A DNA stretch of 64,000 bases from Lachnospiraceae bacterium (GTDB lineage: Bacteria > Bacillota > Clostridia > Lachnospirales > Lachnospiraceae), in the NCBI GenBank assembly GCA_017453065.1, contig JAFTKW010000005.1:35304-99303 (forward strand), written 5' to 3'. Each line of letters starts with the position of its first letter. Position 1 is the stretch's first letter. Both the position numbers and the translations under genes were made by a program. Below are positions 34,082-42,780 of the stretch, piece by piece. The notes under the pieces were generated by a model. That model had not been told where the DNA came from, did not search any database, and saw only the letters and a program-made list of their open reading frames with translations.

Positions 34082-34819
34082 ATGGTGCAACTGTCAAAGA
34101 GACTACAGGCACTGGCAGATATGGTTAGCTCAGGCCGAAGGGTGGCAGATGTGGGTTGTGACCATGGCTTTGTGTCCATATATTTAGTTCAAAAAGGGAT
34201 TTCTCCCAAGGTATATGCTATGGATGTGCGCAAAGGACCCTTAGATAGGGCTAAGGAGCATATCGCAGCGTATAGGTTAGAGGAGCAGATAGAGACTAGA
34301 TTGTCAGATGGATTGACTGCCATGCAGCCAGGCGAGGCGGATGCACTGGTCTGTGCAGGCATGGGAGGCCCACTGATGATCAAAATACTGACAGAAGGGG
34401 CTGAAGTGACCTCAAAGATGAAGGAACTCATTTTACAACCCCAGTCAGAAATAGAAGAATTTCGTAGATTCTTAAGAACTGCCCAGTGGTCTATCGTAGA
34501 AGAAAAGATGATACTGGAAGAGGGCAAGTTTTATCCGATGATGAAGGTGCATAAACTGAAGGAGGACGAGGCGGCGCAAAATCAAAGGCAACCATTGGAT
34601 GTGTCTTTGGAAGTGTGGCAGCGTCTGGAGAACAAATTTGGCCCACTTCTTTTGGAGGCCAAAGACGAAACTTTGAAGCAGTATTTGGAGTTTCAGTTAC
34701 ATATTTGTGTGGAAATCCTTGAGCACCTAAAAGAAGGAAGCAGTGACAAAATCGAAAGTAAAAGAGCAGAAGTTTTGGCTGAAATGGAAGACATTCGCTT
34801 GGCGATGAAGTATATGTAA
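34082..34819 (+). CDS. trmK: tRNA (adenine(22)-N1)-methyltransferase TrmK
   Basis: A 245-residue class I SAM-dependent methyltransferase of the TrmK (YqfN) family, which methylates A22 in the D arm of tRNAs. The SAM site is VADVGCDHGFVSIYLV; ALVCAGMGGPLMIKIL is the conserved NxGG-like region. The C-terminal 60 residues form the family's coiled-coil extension. It lies directly behind rpoD as in Bacillus and other Firmicutes, which supports the call. Confidence 0.93.
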   Translation: MVQLSKRLQALADMVSSGRRVADVGCDHGFVSIYLVQKGISPKVYAMDVRKGPLDRAKEHIAAYRLEEQIETRLSDGLTAMQPGEADALVCAGMGGPLMIKILTEGAEVTSKMKELILQPQSEIEEFRRFLRTAQWSIVEEKMILEEGKFYPMMKVHKLKEDEAAQNQRQPLDVSLEVWQRLENKFGPLLLEAKDETLKQYLEFQLHICVEILEHLKEGSSDKIESKRAEVLAEMEDIRLAMKYM

Positions 34820-34880
34820 AGTCATGCGTGCCTTGGCAGGAACTAGGTAGTAGTCCATTAATCGGCAGATTGGAGGAGCT

Positions 34881-36536
34881 ATGTATACATTGACAGTAGA
34901 AGGCACCAAAAGACAATATCCGGAAGGAACTACCTTTGAGGATGTTGCATCTGCTTACCAAGAAAAATATGAGAACCAAATTGCACTTTGCGCGGCAGAT
35001 GGTAAAATTCGTGAATTGTTTAAGCCTGTGGAGCAGGATTGTGAAGTAAAGTTTTTTACTCTGAAGGACGATGTGGGTCACAAGACTTACGTTCGCACCG
35101 CAACCATGATGCTCATTAAGGCCATGCAGGATGTGGCGGGAGTAGAGCTTGCAAGGACACTTCGAGTAGAGTTCGCGATTGGGCGCGGATACTATGTGCA
35201 CTCCACTGGAGCGCATCAAATCACCCCTCAGTTGGTGGAACAGGCAAAGGAAAGAATGTGCCAGATGGTTGCGGAGCAGATTCCTTTCAAAAAGAAAGCA
35301 TATCCGCTGGCCAAGGCTATGAAACTCTTTAAGGAACAGGGCATGACAGACAAAGAAAAGTTGTTCCGTTATCGTCGTAGTTCCTATGTAAATATCTATG
35401 AACTAGATGGATATTATGATTATTACTATGGATATATGTTGCCTCATACAGGCTACGTAAAATATTTTGATTTGATTCCTTATGATGAAGGAATGATGCT
35501 GGTACTGCCAAAGAAGGCAAATCCAACGCAGGTGGAAGTCTTTGCGGATAGGCCAATGCTTTACCAGACACTAAAGACTTCCCAAAAATGGTATGAGCAG
35601 ATTGGAATTGAAACCGTAGGAGATCTCAATGACCGCATCTGCCATGGCTCTTTGAGTGAACTGATTTTAGTGCAGGAAGCAGAGCAGGAGCGCAAGATTG
35701 GCGAGATTGCCAAGGATATCGTGAAGCGCGGTGGTGTAAAGTTTATTATGATTGCAGGCCCTTCCTCTTCTGGGAAGACCAGTTTTTCACACAGATTATC
35801 CATTCAGCTTCGCACCCTGGGATTGGTTCCACATCCTATCGCTTTGGATGATTACTTTGTCAATCGAGAATTTACTCCAAGGGATGAAAATGGGGATTAC
35901 AATTTTGAATGTCTTGAGGCGATTGATGTAGAGCAGTTCAACAAGGATATGACCGCTCTATTAAATGGAGAGACAGTAGAATTGCCATCCTTTAACTTTA
36001 AGACAGGACTTCGTGAATACAAAGGCAATGTCAAGAAACTGGGAGCAGAAGATGTGCTGGTTATTGAGGGAATTCATGGACTTAATGACAAGATGTCATA
36101 CTCTCTTCCTAGTGAATCTAAATACAAGATTTATATCAGTGCACTTACCAGCCTTAACATCGATGATCACAACCGTATTCCAACTACAGATGGAAGACTT
36201 TTAAGACGTATGGTTCGCGATGCGAGAACCAGAGGCGCAAGTGCAAAACGTACGATTGAGATGTGGCCATCTGTTCGCAGAGGCGAGGAAGAAAATATCT
36301 TCCCATTCCAGGAGAGTGCAGATGCAATGTTTAATTCAGTTCTGCTCTATGAGTTGGCAGTACTGAAGCAGTTTGCAGAACCATTGCTCTTTAGTATTCA
36401 GCCAGGAGAACCAGAGTATTATGAAGCAAAGAGATTGCTCAAGTTTTTGGATTACTTCCTTGGTGTGAGCAGCGAAAATCTGCCAAACAACTCTATCTGT
36501 AGAGAATTTGTAGGCGGAAGCTGTTTTAATGTGTAA
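34881..36536 (+). CDS. TGS-domain nucleoside (uridine) kinase-like protein
   Basis: A 551-residue protein with an N-terminal TGS/threonyl-tRNA-synthetase-like part (residues 1-60 and following, with FAIGRGYYVHSTGAHQITPQ) and a C-terminal uridine kinase/phosphoribulokinase domain from about residue 285, whose P-loop is GPSSSGKT (293-300). Later kinase sections are ALDDYFVNREFTPRDENGDY and VIEGIHGLNDKMSY. Such fusions are common in Clostridia and usually annotated as uridine kinase; the substrate has not been shown in this sequence and the purpose of the tRNA-synthetase-like part is unclear. ATG 34881 follows GGAGGAGC. Confidence 0.9.
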   Translation: MYTLTVEGTKRQYPEGTTFEDVASAYQEKYENQIALCAADGKIRELFKPVEQDCEVKFFTLKDDVGHKTYVRTATMMLIKAMQDVAGVELARTLRVEFAIGRGYYVHSTGAHQITPQLVEQAKERMCQMVAEQIPFKKKAYPLAKAMKLFKEQGMTDKEKLFRYRRSSYVNIYELDGYYDYYYGYMLPHTGYVKYFDLIPYDEGMMLVLPKKANPTQVEVFADRPMLYQTLKTSQKWYEQIGIETVGDLNDRICHGSLSELILVQEAEQERKIGEIAKDIVKRGGVKFIMIAGPSSSGKTSFSHRLSIQLRTLGLVPHPIALDDYFVNREFTPRDENGDYNFECLEAIDVEQFNKDMTALLNGETVELPSFNFKTGLREYKGNVKKLGAEDVLVIEGIHGLNDKMSYSLPSESKYKIYISALTSLNIDDHNRIPTTDGRLLRRMVRDARTRGASAKRTIEMWPSVRRGEEENIFPFQESADAMFNSVLLYELAVLKQFAEPLLFSIQPGEPEYYEAKRLLKFLDYFLGVSSENLPNNSICREFVGGSCFNV

Positions 36537-36550
36537 GGTGTTTGATACAG

Positions 36551-36579
36551 TTTACAAAAGATATTTCATGTGTTAAAAT
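36551..36579 (+). promoter_or_regulatory. Promoter of rnpB
   Basis: TTTACA (36551-36556) and TAAAAT (36574-36579) with 17-base spacing; the predicted start falls at the 5' end of the P1 helix. Confidence 0.7.
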
Positions 36580-36588
36580 ACACAGGTT

Positions 36589-36933
36589 CTATAAGTAGAA
36601 CAGGCGATCGCGGCCACTTTTTAGTGGGTGAGGAAAGTCCGGGCTTCGCAGGGCAGGATGCCGGATAACGTCCGGTGGAGGTGACTCCAAGGCCAGTGCA
36701 ACAGAAATATACCGCCAGACCTTGTGTCTGGTAAGGGTGGAAAGGCAGCTTAAGAGACTACCGTCCCATTGGTAACAATGGGAGCCATGTAAACCCCATC
36801 CGAAGCAAGACAAAAAGAAGACTATAGGTTTGCCCGACCTGTCTTCAGGTACGTCGCTCGACGCTATCGGTAACGATAGTGCTAGATAGATGATCGCTCA
36901 ACGACATAACCCGGCTTATCGTTCTGCTTATAG
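36589..36933 (+). ncRNA. rnpB: RNase P RNA (M1-like)
   Basis: The catalytic RNA of RNase P, which matures the 5' ends of tRNAs. The ends pair as helix P1 (CTATAAGTAGAAC at 36589-36601 with GTTCTGCTTATAG at 36921-36933). The conserved core is present: GAGGAAAGTCCGGGC near 36639, ACAGAAATATACCGCC near 36700, GGTAAGGGTGGAAAGGC near 36731, and ACATAACCCGGCTTA near 36904. Overall length of about 345 bases fits the bacterial class, probably type A. Ends are estimated from P1. Confidence 0.95.
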
Positions 36934-37008
36934 CTTAAGGAATCTAGACTCCGTAGACTGGTGTATACCGTTTGCGGAGTTGTTTCGTTTTATGGGAGAC
37001 ATGTCAGA

Positions 37009-38070
37009 ATGGGTGATGTAAGATTATTAAAACCTAGTGAAATAGGATTGACGAATGAAGTTCAAGTGTTTGAAGACGGTCTAAGAACTGAGGAAAAATC
37101 AGGTAGCTATGAATGGTGGTATTTTGATTCAAAATATGCGGATGGATCTAGCTTAGTAATTATTTTTTATACAAAACCGGTCACTTCATTTGGAAAAGGA
37201 TTTGAGCCTTTTGTATCATTAAATTATGTGAATCCAAACGGAAAAGAAATCCGTACAAAGGTGAAAAGCAAAGAGTATTCTTTTTCGAAAGATATTTGTG
37301 ATGTCAGAATTGGAGAATGCTATATTAAGGGAGACTTGAAGCACTATGAAATATATTTCAAAAACGAAGAAGCGGAATGTAAGCTTTCTTTAGATAGAAG
37401 TGTTCCTTCTTGGAGGCCAGAGTCTGGACACATTTATTTTGGTGAAAAGGATTACTTTGCGTGGCTTCCTTCTGTTCCTGAAGGTGTCGTAAATGGCTCG
37501 TTAGAGATAAAAGGTGAGATAATTGATTTATTGGGAACCGGTTATCATGACCATAATTGGGGCAATAAGTTAATGATTTTACTCATGAATGATTGGTATT
37601 GGGGAAGAGCGAAAATCGGAGAATATGTTGTAGTTTCCTCATACATCTATGCAAATAAGAAGGACGGATATAAAGCTACTCCAGTTTTTATGCTTGCTAA
37701 AAATGGAAAGATTTTGACAGACGAAGCAAGTAAATATTTGAAATATGAGGAAAAAGATTTTATCAAGGATTCTTATACAAAACGTCATGTTGCCAGAATA
37801 TTAGTGTATGATTACGAGGATAAAGAACATGATGTACACTATCGAATTAGTTATAAAAAGGGCGACGAAGATATTGAAAGACAAATCATGAAGGATATTG
37901 TAGGTAAACCTTTGGCAGTTATGTTTTACTTATTAGGATTTAGAGGTTCCTATCATCGCATGAGCGGCACAGTTGTATTGGAAAAATTTGAAAATGAGGA
38001 AATAGTAGAAAAAATAGAAGCACCTGCAATGTGGGAACAGATGTGTTTTAAGCCAGATAGAATAAAATAG
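37009..38070 (+). CDS. CrtC/AttH-like lipocalin-fold protein
   Basis: A 353-residue protein with the marks of the CrtC (hydroxyneurosporene synthase)/AttH family of double-lipocalin proteins: YEWWYFDSKYADGSSLVIIF near the start and the conserved GTGYHDHNWGN near residue 170, the region of the active site in CrtC-type hydratases. No signal peptide or carotenoid genes are nearby, so the substrate is unknown. I chose ATG 37009 (GGGAG ten bases upstream); an in-frame GTG at 36961 has no site. Codon use is more AT-rich than in the neighbours (many TTA, AAA, ATA), and the gene abuts rnpB, so acquisition by transfer is possible. Confidence 0.8.
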   Translation: MGDVRLLKPSEIGLTNEVQVFEDGLRTEEKSGSYEWWYFDSKYADGSSLVIIFYTKPVTSFGKGFEPFVSLNYVNPNGKEIRTKVKSKEYSFSKDICDVRIGECYIKGDLKHYEIYFKNEEAECKLSLDRSVPSWRPESGHIYFGEKDYFAWLPSVPEGVVNGSLEIKGEIIDLLGTGYHDHNWGNKLMILLMNDWYWGRAKIGEYVVVSSYIYANKKDGYKATPVFMLAKNGKILTDEASKYLKYEEKDFIKDSYTKRHVARILVYDYEDKEHDVHYRISYKKGDEDIERQIMKDIVGKPLAVMFYLLGFRGSYHRMSGTVVLEKFENEEIVEKIEAPAMWEQMCFKPDRIK

Positions 38071-38100
38071 CATATATGGTGATTTTACAGAGGAAGAAGC

Positions 38101-38832
38101 ATGAATAAAAAACTACGGTTAATTCTTTGCGTTCTATTCATTTTATTCATAGGAATTGTGACCGTTTGGCGTTCGCTGATCATAAGTAATGGAACTGAAC
38201 AACAGGGTGACAAAGAAATGGTTTTAGGCTGTCAAAATATGGTGATACCGATTTGCTGTGAAGGAAATGAAGGAAATGCGACCTTTTTGTGCGAAAAAGA
38301 GGATGGATATATTCTTTGTACAGCGGCGCATGTGGTTTCAAAACTACAAAGGGGAACAGAAAAGCAGCAACAAATTAAGATAGAAGATGAATTGGTCGAT
38401 GTAAGAAGTATTTGGATTAGTGAGACCTATGATGTGGCTTTTTTGGAAATTCCAAAGATTAAAGACTCTAATAACGATGCAAAGGAAGATCTTTGGGAAG
38501 GAAAGTTGACCACTGGACTTTCGCAAGATGGATATTTAAACTTAAAAGAGGGAGATATTCTTTGGGCGTGGAGTTATTTCGATGAAGAGGTTTTAAATTT
38601 AGAAATCCAGGTTAAAAGCCCTTGGATTTACATTGAAGACTTTGGTTATCATATGATATGGGGAACCGCAGAAGATTCCAAAGGCGGTATGTCCGGAAGT
38701 GGCGTGTTTGACCGAGAAGGTCGCTTGGCAGGAATCCTATGTGGCGGAAATGAGACAGAAGTAGTCGTGCTCCCTATGAATATCATTTTGGGAGAATTGA
38801 AAAACAGTAGTATTGACATCTTCTTCGAATAG
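38101..38832 (+). CDS. Membrane-tethered trypsin-like serine protease
   Basis: A 243-residue protein with one N-terminal membrane helix (residues 6-23) and an extracytoplasmic chymotrypsin-fold protease. The catalytic triad is visible: His77 in CTAAHVVS, Asp111 in YDVAFLEI and Ser198 in GMSGSGVFD. There is no PDZ domain, unlike HtrA. It begins 30 bases after the CrtC-like gene, shares its AT-rich codon use and is probably co-transcribed. Target unknown. Confidence 0.82.
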   Translation: MNKKLRLILCVLFILFIGIVTVWRSLIISNGTEQQGDKEMVLGCQNMVIPICCEGNEGNATFLCEKEDGYILCTAAHVVSKLQRGTEKQQQIKIEDELVDVRSIWISETYDVAFLEIPKIKDSNNDAKEDLWEGKLTTGLSQDGYLNLKEGDILWAWSYFDEEVLNLEIQVKSPWIYIEDFGYHMIWGTAEDSKGGMSGSGVFDREGRLAGILCGGNETEVVVLPMNIILGELKNSSIDIFFE

Positions 38833-38841
38833 GTGGAAAAT
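38813..38841 (+). promoter_or_regulatory. Candidate promoter of the metal-homeostasis operon
   Basis: A perfect TTGACA (38813-38818) and GAAAAT (38836-38841) spaced by 17 bases, at the end of the protease gene. No clear Zur or Fur box was recognised here. Confidence 0.5.
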
Positions 38842-38891
38842 AAGAAATGGTGGGTAAAAATGGAACAAGCCCACAGAAAAGAGGTATATAC

Positions 38892-40202
38892 ATGACAAAG
38901 ATTGATATCGTTTCTGGCTTTTTGGGAGCTGGAAAAACTACACTTATAAAGAAACTTTTAAAGGAAGGTTTGGCAGATACCAAGGTAGTGCTGATTGAAA
39001 ATGAATTCGGCGAAATTGGTATTGATGGCGGTTTCCTTAAGGACGCTGGAATTGAAATCAAAGAGATGAATTCAGGCTGTATCTGTTGCTCTTTGGTAGG
39101 TGATTTTGGTGCTTCTTTGAAGGAAGTATTGACTACCTATTCACCAGAAAGAGTTATCATTGAACCATCTGGCGTTGGCAAATTGTCTGATGTAGTCAAA
39201 GCAGTAGAAGGCGTAGCTAGCGAAGTGGAAGTGGAGATTAGTTCTGCAGTTGCAGTAGTAGATGGAACAAAGTGCAAGATGTACATCAAGAATTTTGGTG
39301 AATTCTTCTGCAATCAGATTGAGCATGCCGGAACAATCATTCTTAGCAGAACCGGTAAGATGACTCAGGAAAAATTAGAGACCGCAATTGCACTTATTCG
39401 CGAGCACAATGCAGAGGCTACCATTATCACAACTCCATGGGAGGACTTGGACGGCAAGGATATCCTTCAGACTATTGAAGGAGCAAATAAATTGGAAGAC
39501 ATGATGAAGGAAATGTTAGAGCATGCAGAGCATGAGCACCATCATCATGAGCATGGCGAGGATTGCACCTGTGGTTGCCATGACCATGACCATGAACATC
39601 ACCATCATCATGACCACGACCATGACCATGAGTGCTGCCATCACGACCATGGCCACGAGCATGAGCATGACCATCATGAGCACCACCATCATGAGCATGG
39701 CGAGGATTGCACCTGTGGTTGCCATGACCATGACCATGAGCACCACCATCATCATGACCACGACCATGACCACGACCATGACCATGAACATCACCATCAT
39801 CATGACCACGATCACGACCACGAGCATGAGCACCACCATCATGAGCATGGCGAGGACTGCACCTGTGGTTGCCATGACCACGATCATGAGCATCATCATG
39901 ACCATCACGGTCATCATCACCACCATGCAGATGAAATCTTCACAAGCTGGGGTAAGGAGACACCTGCAACCTACAGTAAGGAAGAGATTCAGGAGATTTT
40001 GGACAAGCTTGGAGCAGAAGAAGAGTATGGATTTGTACTTCGTGCCAAAGGTATGGTTCCTTCTGCAGATGGCACATGGGTATACTTTGACTATGTACCA
40101 GAAGAGTGCGATATCAGAAGCGGCAAACCAGAGGTTACTGGCAAAATCTGCGTAATTGGTTCTAAACTGAAAGAGGACAAGCTGGAGCAGTTGTTCAAGT
40201 AA
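38892..40202 (+). CDS. CobW/ZNG-type GTPase metallochaperone with long His/Cys repeat insert
   Basis: A 436-residue COG0523 protein. The N-terminal GTPase has the P-loop FLGAGKTT and the metal-binding CxCC motif in NSGCICCSLVGDF, with ENEFGEIGIDG and IEPSGVGKLSDV. Residues about 210-345 are an insert of almost only His, Asp, Glu, Gly and Cys, with three copies of EHGEDCTCGCHDHDHE. The CobW C-terminal domain follows. Such proteins deliver zinc or other metals to client enzymes; the insert would be a large metal buffer. ATG 38892 has AAAGAGG upstream. It heads an operon with a second P-loop protein and a ZIP transporter, so zinc is the likely metal. Confidence 0.92.
   Translation: MTKIDIVSGFLGAGKTTLIKKLLKEGLADTKVVLIENEFGEIGIDGGFLKDAGIEIKEMNSGCICCSLVGDFGASLKEVLTTYSPERVIIEPSGVGKLSDVVKAVEGVASEVEVEISSAVAVVDGTKCKMYIKNFGEFFCNQIEHAGTIILSRTGKMTQEKLETAIALIREHNAEATIITTPWEDLDGKDILQTIEGANKLEDMMKEMLEHAEHEHHHHEHGEDCTCGCHDHDHEHHHHHDHDHDHECCHHDHGHEHEHDHHEHHHHEHGEDCTCGCHDHDHEHHHHHDHDHDHDHDHEHHHHHDHDHDHEHEHHHHEHGEDCTCGCHDHDHEHHHDHHGHHHHHADEIFTSWGKETPATYSKEEIQEILDKLGAEEEYGFVLRAKGMVPSADGTWVYFDYVPEECDIRSGKPEVTGKICVIGSKLKEDKLEQLFK
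39520..39927 (+). repeat. His-rich coding tandem repeat within the CobW-like gene
   Basis: CAT/CAC/GAC/GAG-rich low-complexity DNA. A unit of about 45 bases starting CATGAGCATGGCGAGGA occurs at 39546, 39690 and 39840, 144 and 150 bases apart, always in frame. Near identity of the DNA copies suggests recent duplication. Confidence 0.9.
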
Positions 40203-40258
40203 ACGCTTGCACCTAATAGAGACAGCTTTAGATATGACAAAAGGAAGGAGCCTTATTT

Positions 40259-41188
40259 ATGAAGGGCGTATATATTATAAATGGCTTTTTGGAGAGTGGA
40301 AAAACTGAGTTTATCACTTACACTCTTAGTCAGCCATATTTTCAGATTAGAGGGAAGACTCTGATTGTGCTCTGCGAAGAGGGTGAAGTTGAGTATGATG
40401 CGACTTTGCTTAAAAAGAGCAATACAGTAGTGGAGCTGATTGAAGAGGAAGAAGAATTTACAGCATCCAAGCTGCTGGAACTGGAGAAGAAACACAAACC
40501 AGATCGAATTATCATAGAATATAATGGCATGTGGAATTTCAAAGACATGAAGTTGCCATGGCATTGGAAAATGGAGCAGCAGATTACAACTATCGATGGC
40601 TCTACATTCCCCATGTATTACAACAATATGAGATCTTTGCTGGCAGAGATGGTGCGCAAGTCTGAGATGATTATCTTTAATCGCTGTGACGGAATTGAAG
40701 ACTTGGCAACCTACAAGCGCAATATCAAGGCAGTTAACCCTCAGGCAGAAATTATTTTTGAGGGAAAAGATGGAGAAATCAACGAGATTTTTGAAGATGA
40801 TTTGCCTTATGATTTGAGCCAGGAGACCTTGGTGCTTGATAATTATGGCTATGGAATCTGGTACTTGGATTCTTTAGACCACTTGGAGAGATATGCAGGT
40901 AAAACTGTAGAATTTACGGCTATGGTGCTTCATCCTGAAAACTATCCTGACGGTTATTTTGTTCCAGGCCGCATGGCTATGACATGTTGTGCAGACGATA
41001 TGGCATTCCTTGGCTTCGTGTGTAAATATGATGGAGCGAAAAAGTTAGAACAGAAGGAATGGATCAAAGTCAAGGCTAAGGTTGAAGTAGAATATTGGGC
41101 AGACTACAAAGGTGAAGGCCCTGTTCTGCATGCGATTTCTGTTGAAAAAACAAAAGAACCAAAAGCCCCAGTTATTAATTTCGCATAG
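40259..41188 (+). CDS. P-loop (CobW-like) protein fused to a DUF1980/TIGR03943-like domain
   Basis: A 309-residue protein. The N-terminal half is a COG0523-like GTPase with P-loop NGFLESGKT and IIIEYNGMWN in place of the usual IEPSG; the CxCC motif of true metallochaperones is missing. The C-terminal part from about residue 195 (VEFTAMVLHPENYPDGYFVP, GRMAMTCCADDMAFLGFVC) resembles the DUF1980/TIGR03943 domain, usually a separate protein paired with a DUF318 permease (YcgR/YcgQ of Bacillus). The conserved Cys pair in MTCCADD could bind metal. It lies between the His-rich CobW protein and a ZIP transporter, so a part in zinc handling is likely. Confidence 0.82.
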   Translation: MKGVYIINGFLESGKTEFITYTLSQPYFQIRGKTLIVLCEEGEVEYDATLLKKSNTVVELIEEEEEFTASKLLELEKKHKPDRIIIEYNGMWNFKDMKLPWHWKMEQQITTIDGSTFPMYYNNMRSLLAEMVRKSEMIIFNRCDGIEDLATYKRNIKAVNPQAEIIFEGKDGEINEIFEDDLPYDLSQETLVLDNYGYGIWYLDSLDHLERYAGKTVEFTAMVLHPENYPDGYFVPGRMAMTCCADDMAFLGFVCKYDGAKKLEQKEWIKVKAKVEVEYWADYKGEGPVLHAISVEKTKEPKAPVINFA

Positions 41189-41199
41189 AGGAGAAGAAT

Positions 41200-41988
41200 A
41201 TGAATCCGAATGTGATCATTGGAATTTGTTTACCATTTATAGGCACTACCTTGGGTAGTGCCTGTGTATTTTTACTGAAAAAAGAAATGAATGCGAATCT
41301 GCAAAAAGCACTGCTTGGTTTTGCGTCAGGCGTTATGCTTGCAGCCTCTGTTTGGTCTTTGCTGATTCCTGCGATGAATATGTCGGCTCATTTAGACAAG
41401 ATGGCATTTATGCCAGCAGTAGTAGGTTTTTTGCTGGGAATAGCATTTCTGCTTTTGATTGACCGAATTGTACCTCATTTGCATTTGGACAATTCAGTGG
41501 AGGGACCTAAGAGTAGTCTGGGCAAATCTACCATGCTGATGTTGGCTGTTACCATCCACAATGTACCAGAAGGTGCTGCTGTAGGTATTGTAATGGCGGG
41601 AGCTATGGCGGCTGCACACGGTACAGGAAACTATGTGACTTTGGCAGGAGCACTTGCTTTGTCTATCGGTATTGCGATTCAGAATTTCCCAGAAGGAGCC
41701 ATTATTTCCATGCCACTTAAGGAAGAATTGGGCAAAGGCAAGGCCTTTGTTTATGGTATGCTTTCGGGTATTGTAGAGCCATTGGCGGCAATCATTACTA
41801 TTTTGTTGGCTACCTTTATTGAGCCTATTTTACCTTATATGCTGGCTTTTGCAGCTGGCGCTATGAACTATGTGGTAGTGGAAGAGTTGATTCCAGAGGC
41901 ATCGGAGGGCAAGCATAGTAACTTAGGAACTATCGGCTTTGCAATTGGATTTGTCATTATGATGGCGCTTGATGTGGCGCTAGGGTAA
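41200..41988 (+). CDS. ZIP-family metal transporter (ZupT-like)
   Basis: A 262-residue membrane protein with about eight helices. The ZIP metal-site motifs are in two consecutive helices: TIHNVPEGAAVGI and AIQNFPEGAIISMP, with EELIPEAS in a later helix. ZIP proteins bring zinc and related divalent metals into the cytoplasm. It starts 12 bases after the DUF1980-like fusion and is followed after 12 bases by an S4-domain protein gene, so it is part of the same operon. Confidence 0.92.
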   Translation: MNPNVIIGICLPFIGTTLGSACVFLLKKEMNANLQKALLGFASGVMLAASVWSLLIPAMNMSAHLDKMAFMPAVVGFLLGIAFLLLIDRIVPHLHLDNSVEGPKSSLGKSTMLMLAVTIHNVPEGAAVGIVMAGAMAAAHGTGNYVTLAGALALSIGIAIQNFPEGAIISMPLKEELGKGKAFVYGMLSGIVEPLAAIITILLATFIEPILPYMLAFAAGAMNYVVVEELIPEASEGKHSNLGTIGFAIGFVIMMALDVALG

Positions 41989-42000
41989 GGAGAGCCTTCT

Positions 42001-42765
42001 ATGGCTATAGATACAGAAAAAGATATAGGGCAGTTTAAAAACCGCCTAAGAGACTTGGCGGATAAATCCTACAAACAAAATATTTATACCTTTACGACTT
42101 TTCTTGGATTGCCTGAGCAGGATATTTTTTGGCAGATGGAGAGAGAACTGAAGCATGTGGGCTATGAACTATGTGATGATATGCGCGACCGCAAGGTGAT
42201 TCGCTTTGGAAACCCAGCAGAACTAGGATATGAAGAGGAATTCCCAATTGTGTGTATTCATATCACACCACTTTTGGCTAAGTTTGTTGATAGACTTTCT
42301 CATAGAGATTTCTTGGGCTCGCTGATGAATCTTGGAATTGATAGAAGTACTCTTGGCGATATCGTAGTAGGAGAAAAAGAAGGGTATCTGTATTGTTTAG
42401 ATAGTATCGCAGATTTTATCTGTGAGAATCTGACCAAGATTAAGCATACCAATGTGCGTTGTCAGGTAGTGGAAGATATGGCAGAAATTCCACAGGAAGA
42501 ACCGACAGAACAAAAGGTGCTGGTATCTTCTGAAAGATTGGATGGTGTCATAGCCAAGGTATATCAGATGTCCAGAGGAGACGCGCTAGAGCATTTTAGA
42601 GCCAAGAGAGTGTTCGTGGATGGAAGGCTTTGCGAGAACAATAGCAAAACACTAAAGCCAGGTGAAGTGGTCAATGTACGAGGCTATGGCAAATTTATCT
42701 ATGAAGGCGTAGCCTATGAGACCAAGAAGGGCAAACTGAATGTAACAGTGAAGGTGTTTGGATAA
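42001..42765 (+). CDS. S4-domain RNA-binding protein, YlmH/RqcP2-like
   Basis: A 254-residue protein of the YlmH family. The N-terminal two thirds carry the family domain (YTFTTFLGLPEQDIF, HRDFLGSLMNLGIDRSTLGD) and the C terminus an S4 domain (SSERLDGVIAKVYQMSRGDA, LKPGEVVNVRGYGKF). YlmH (RqcP2) acts at the ribosome in tRNA/nascent-chain quality control in Bacillus. It usually stands in the division cluster (ylm genes), so its place behind a zinc uptake operon is unusual. ATG 42001 begins 12 bases after the ZIP stop. Confidence 0.9.
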   Translation: MAIDTEKDIGQFKNRLRDLADKSYKQNIYTFTTFLGLPEQDIFWQMERELKHVGYELCDDMRDRKVIRFGNPAELGYEEEFPIVCIHITPLLAKFVDRLSHRDFLGSLMNLGIDRSTLGDIVVGEKEGYLYCLDSIADFICENLTKIKHTNVRCQVVEDMAEIPQEEPTEQKVLVSSERLDGVIAKVYQMSRGDALEHFRAKRVFVDGRLCENNSKTLKPGEVVNVRGYGKFIYEGVAYETKKGKLNVTVKVFG

Positions 42766-42780
42766 GAAATATTGAAGCAA

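Noticed and set aside
33103-34179. 358-codon open frame antisense to rpoD
   Set aside because: rpoD is certain from all sigma regions; the antisense frame has no ribosome site or recognisable domain.
36961-37008. Upstream extension of the CrtC-like gene from GTG 36961
   Set aside because: No ribosome site; the stretch begins just behind the RNase P RNA and the family similarity starts after ATG 37009.
39520-39927. Possible CRISPR array
   Set aside because: The repeats are in-frame coding units of a His-rich protein, not equal repeats separated by unique spacers; no cas genes.
39516-40155. Long open frames on both strands in the His-rich region
   Set aside because: They result from the CAT/CAC/GAC repeat of the CobW-like gene, which is open in several frames; the proteins are almost only Met, Val and Thr.
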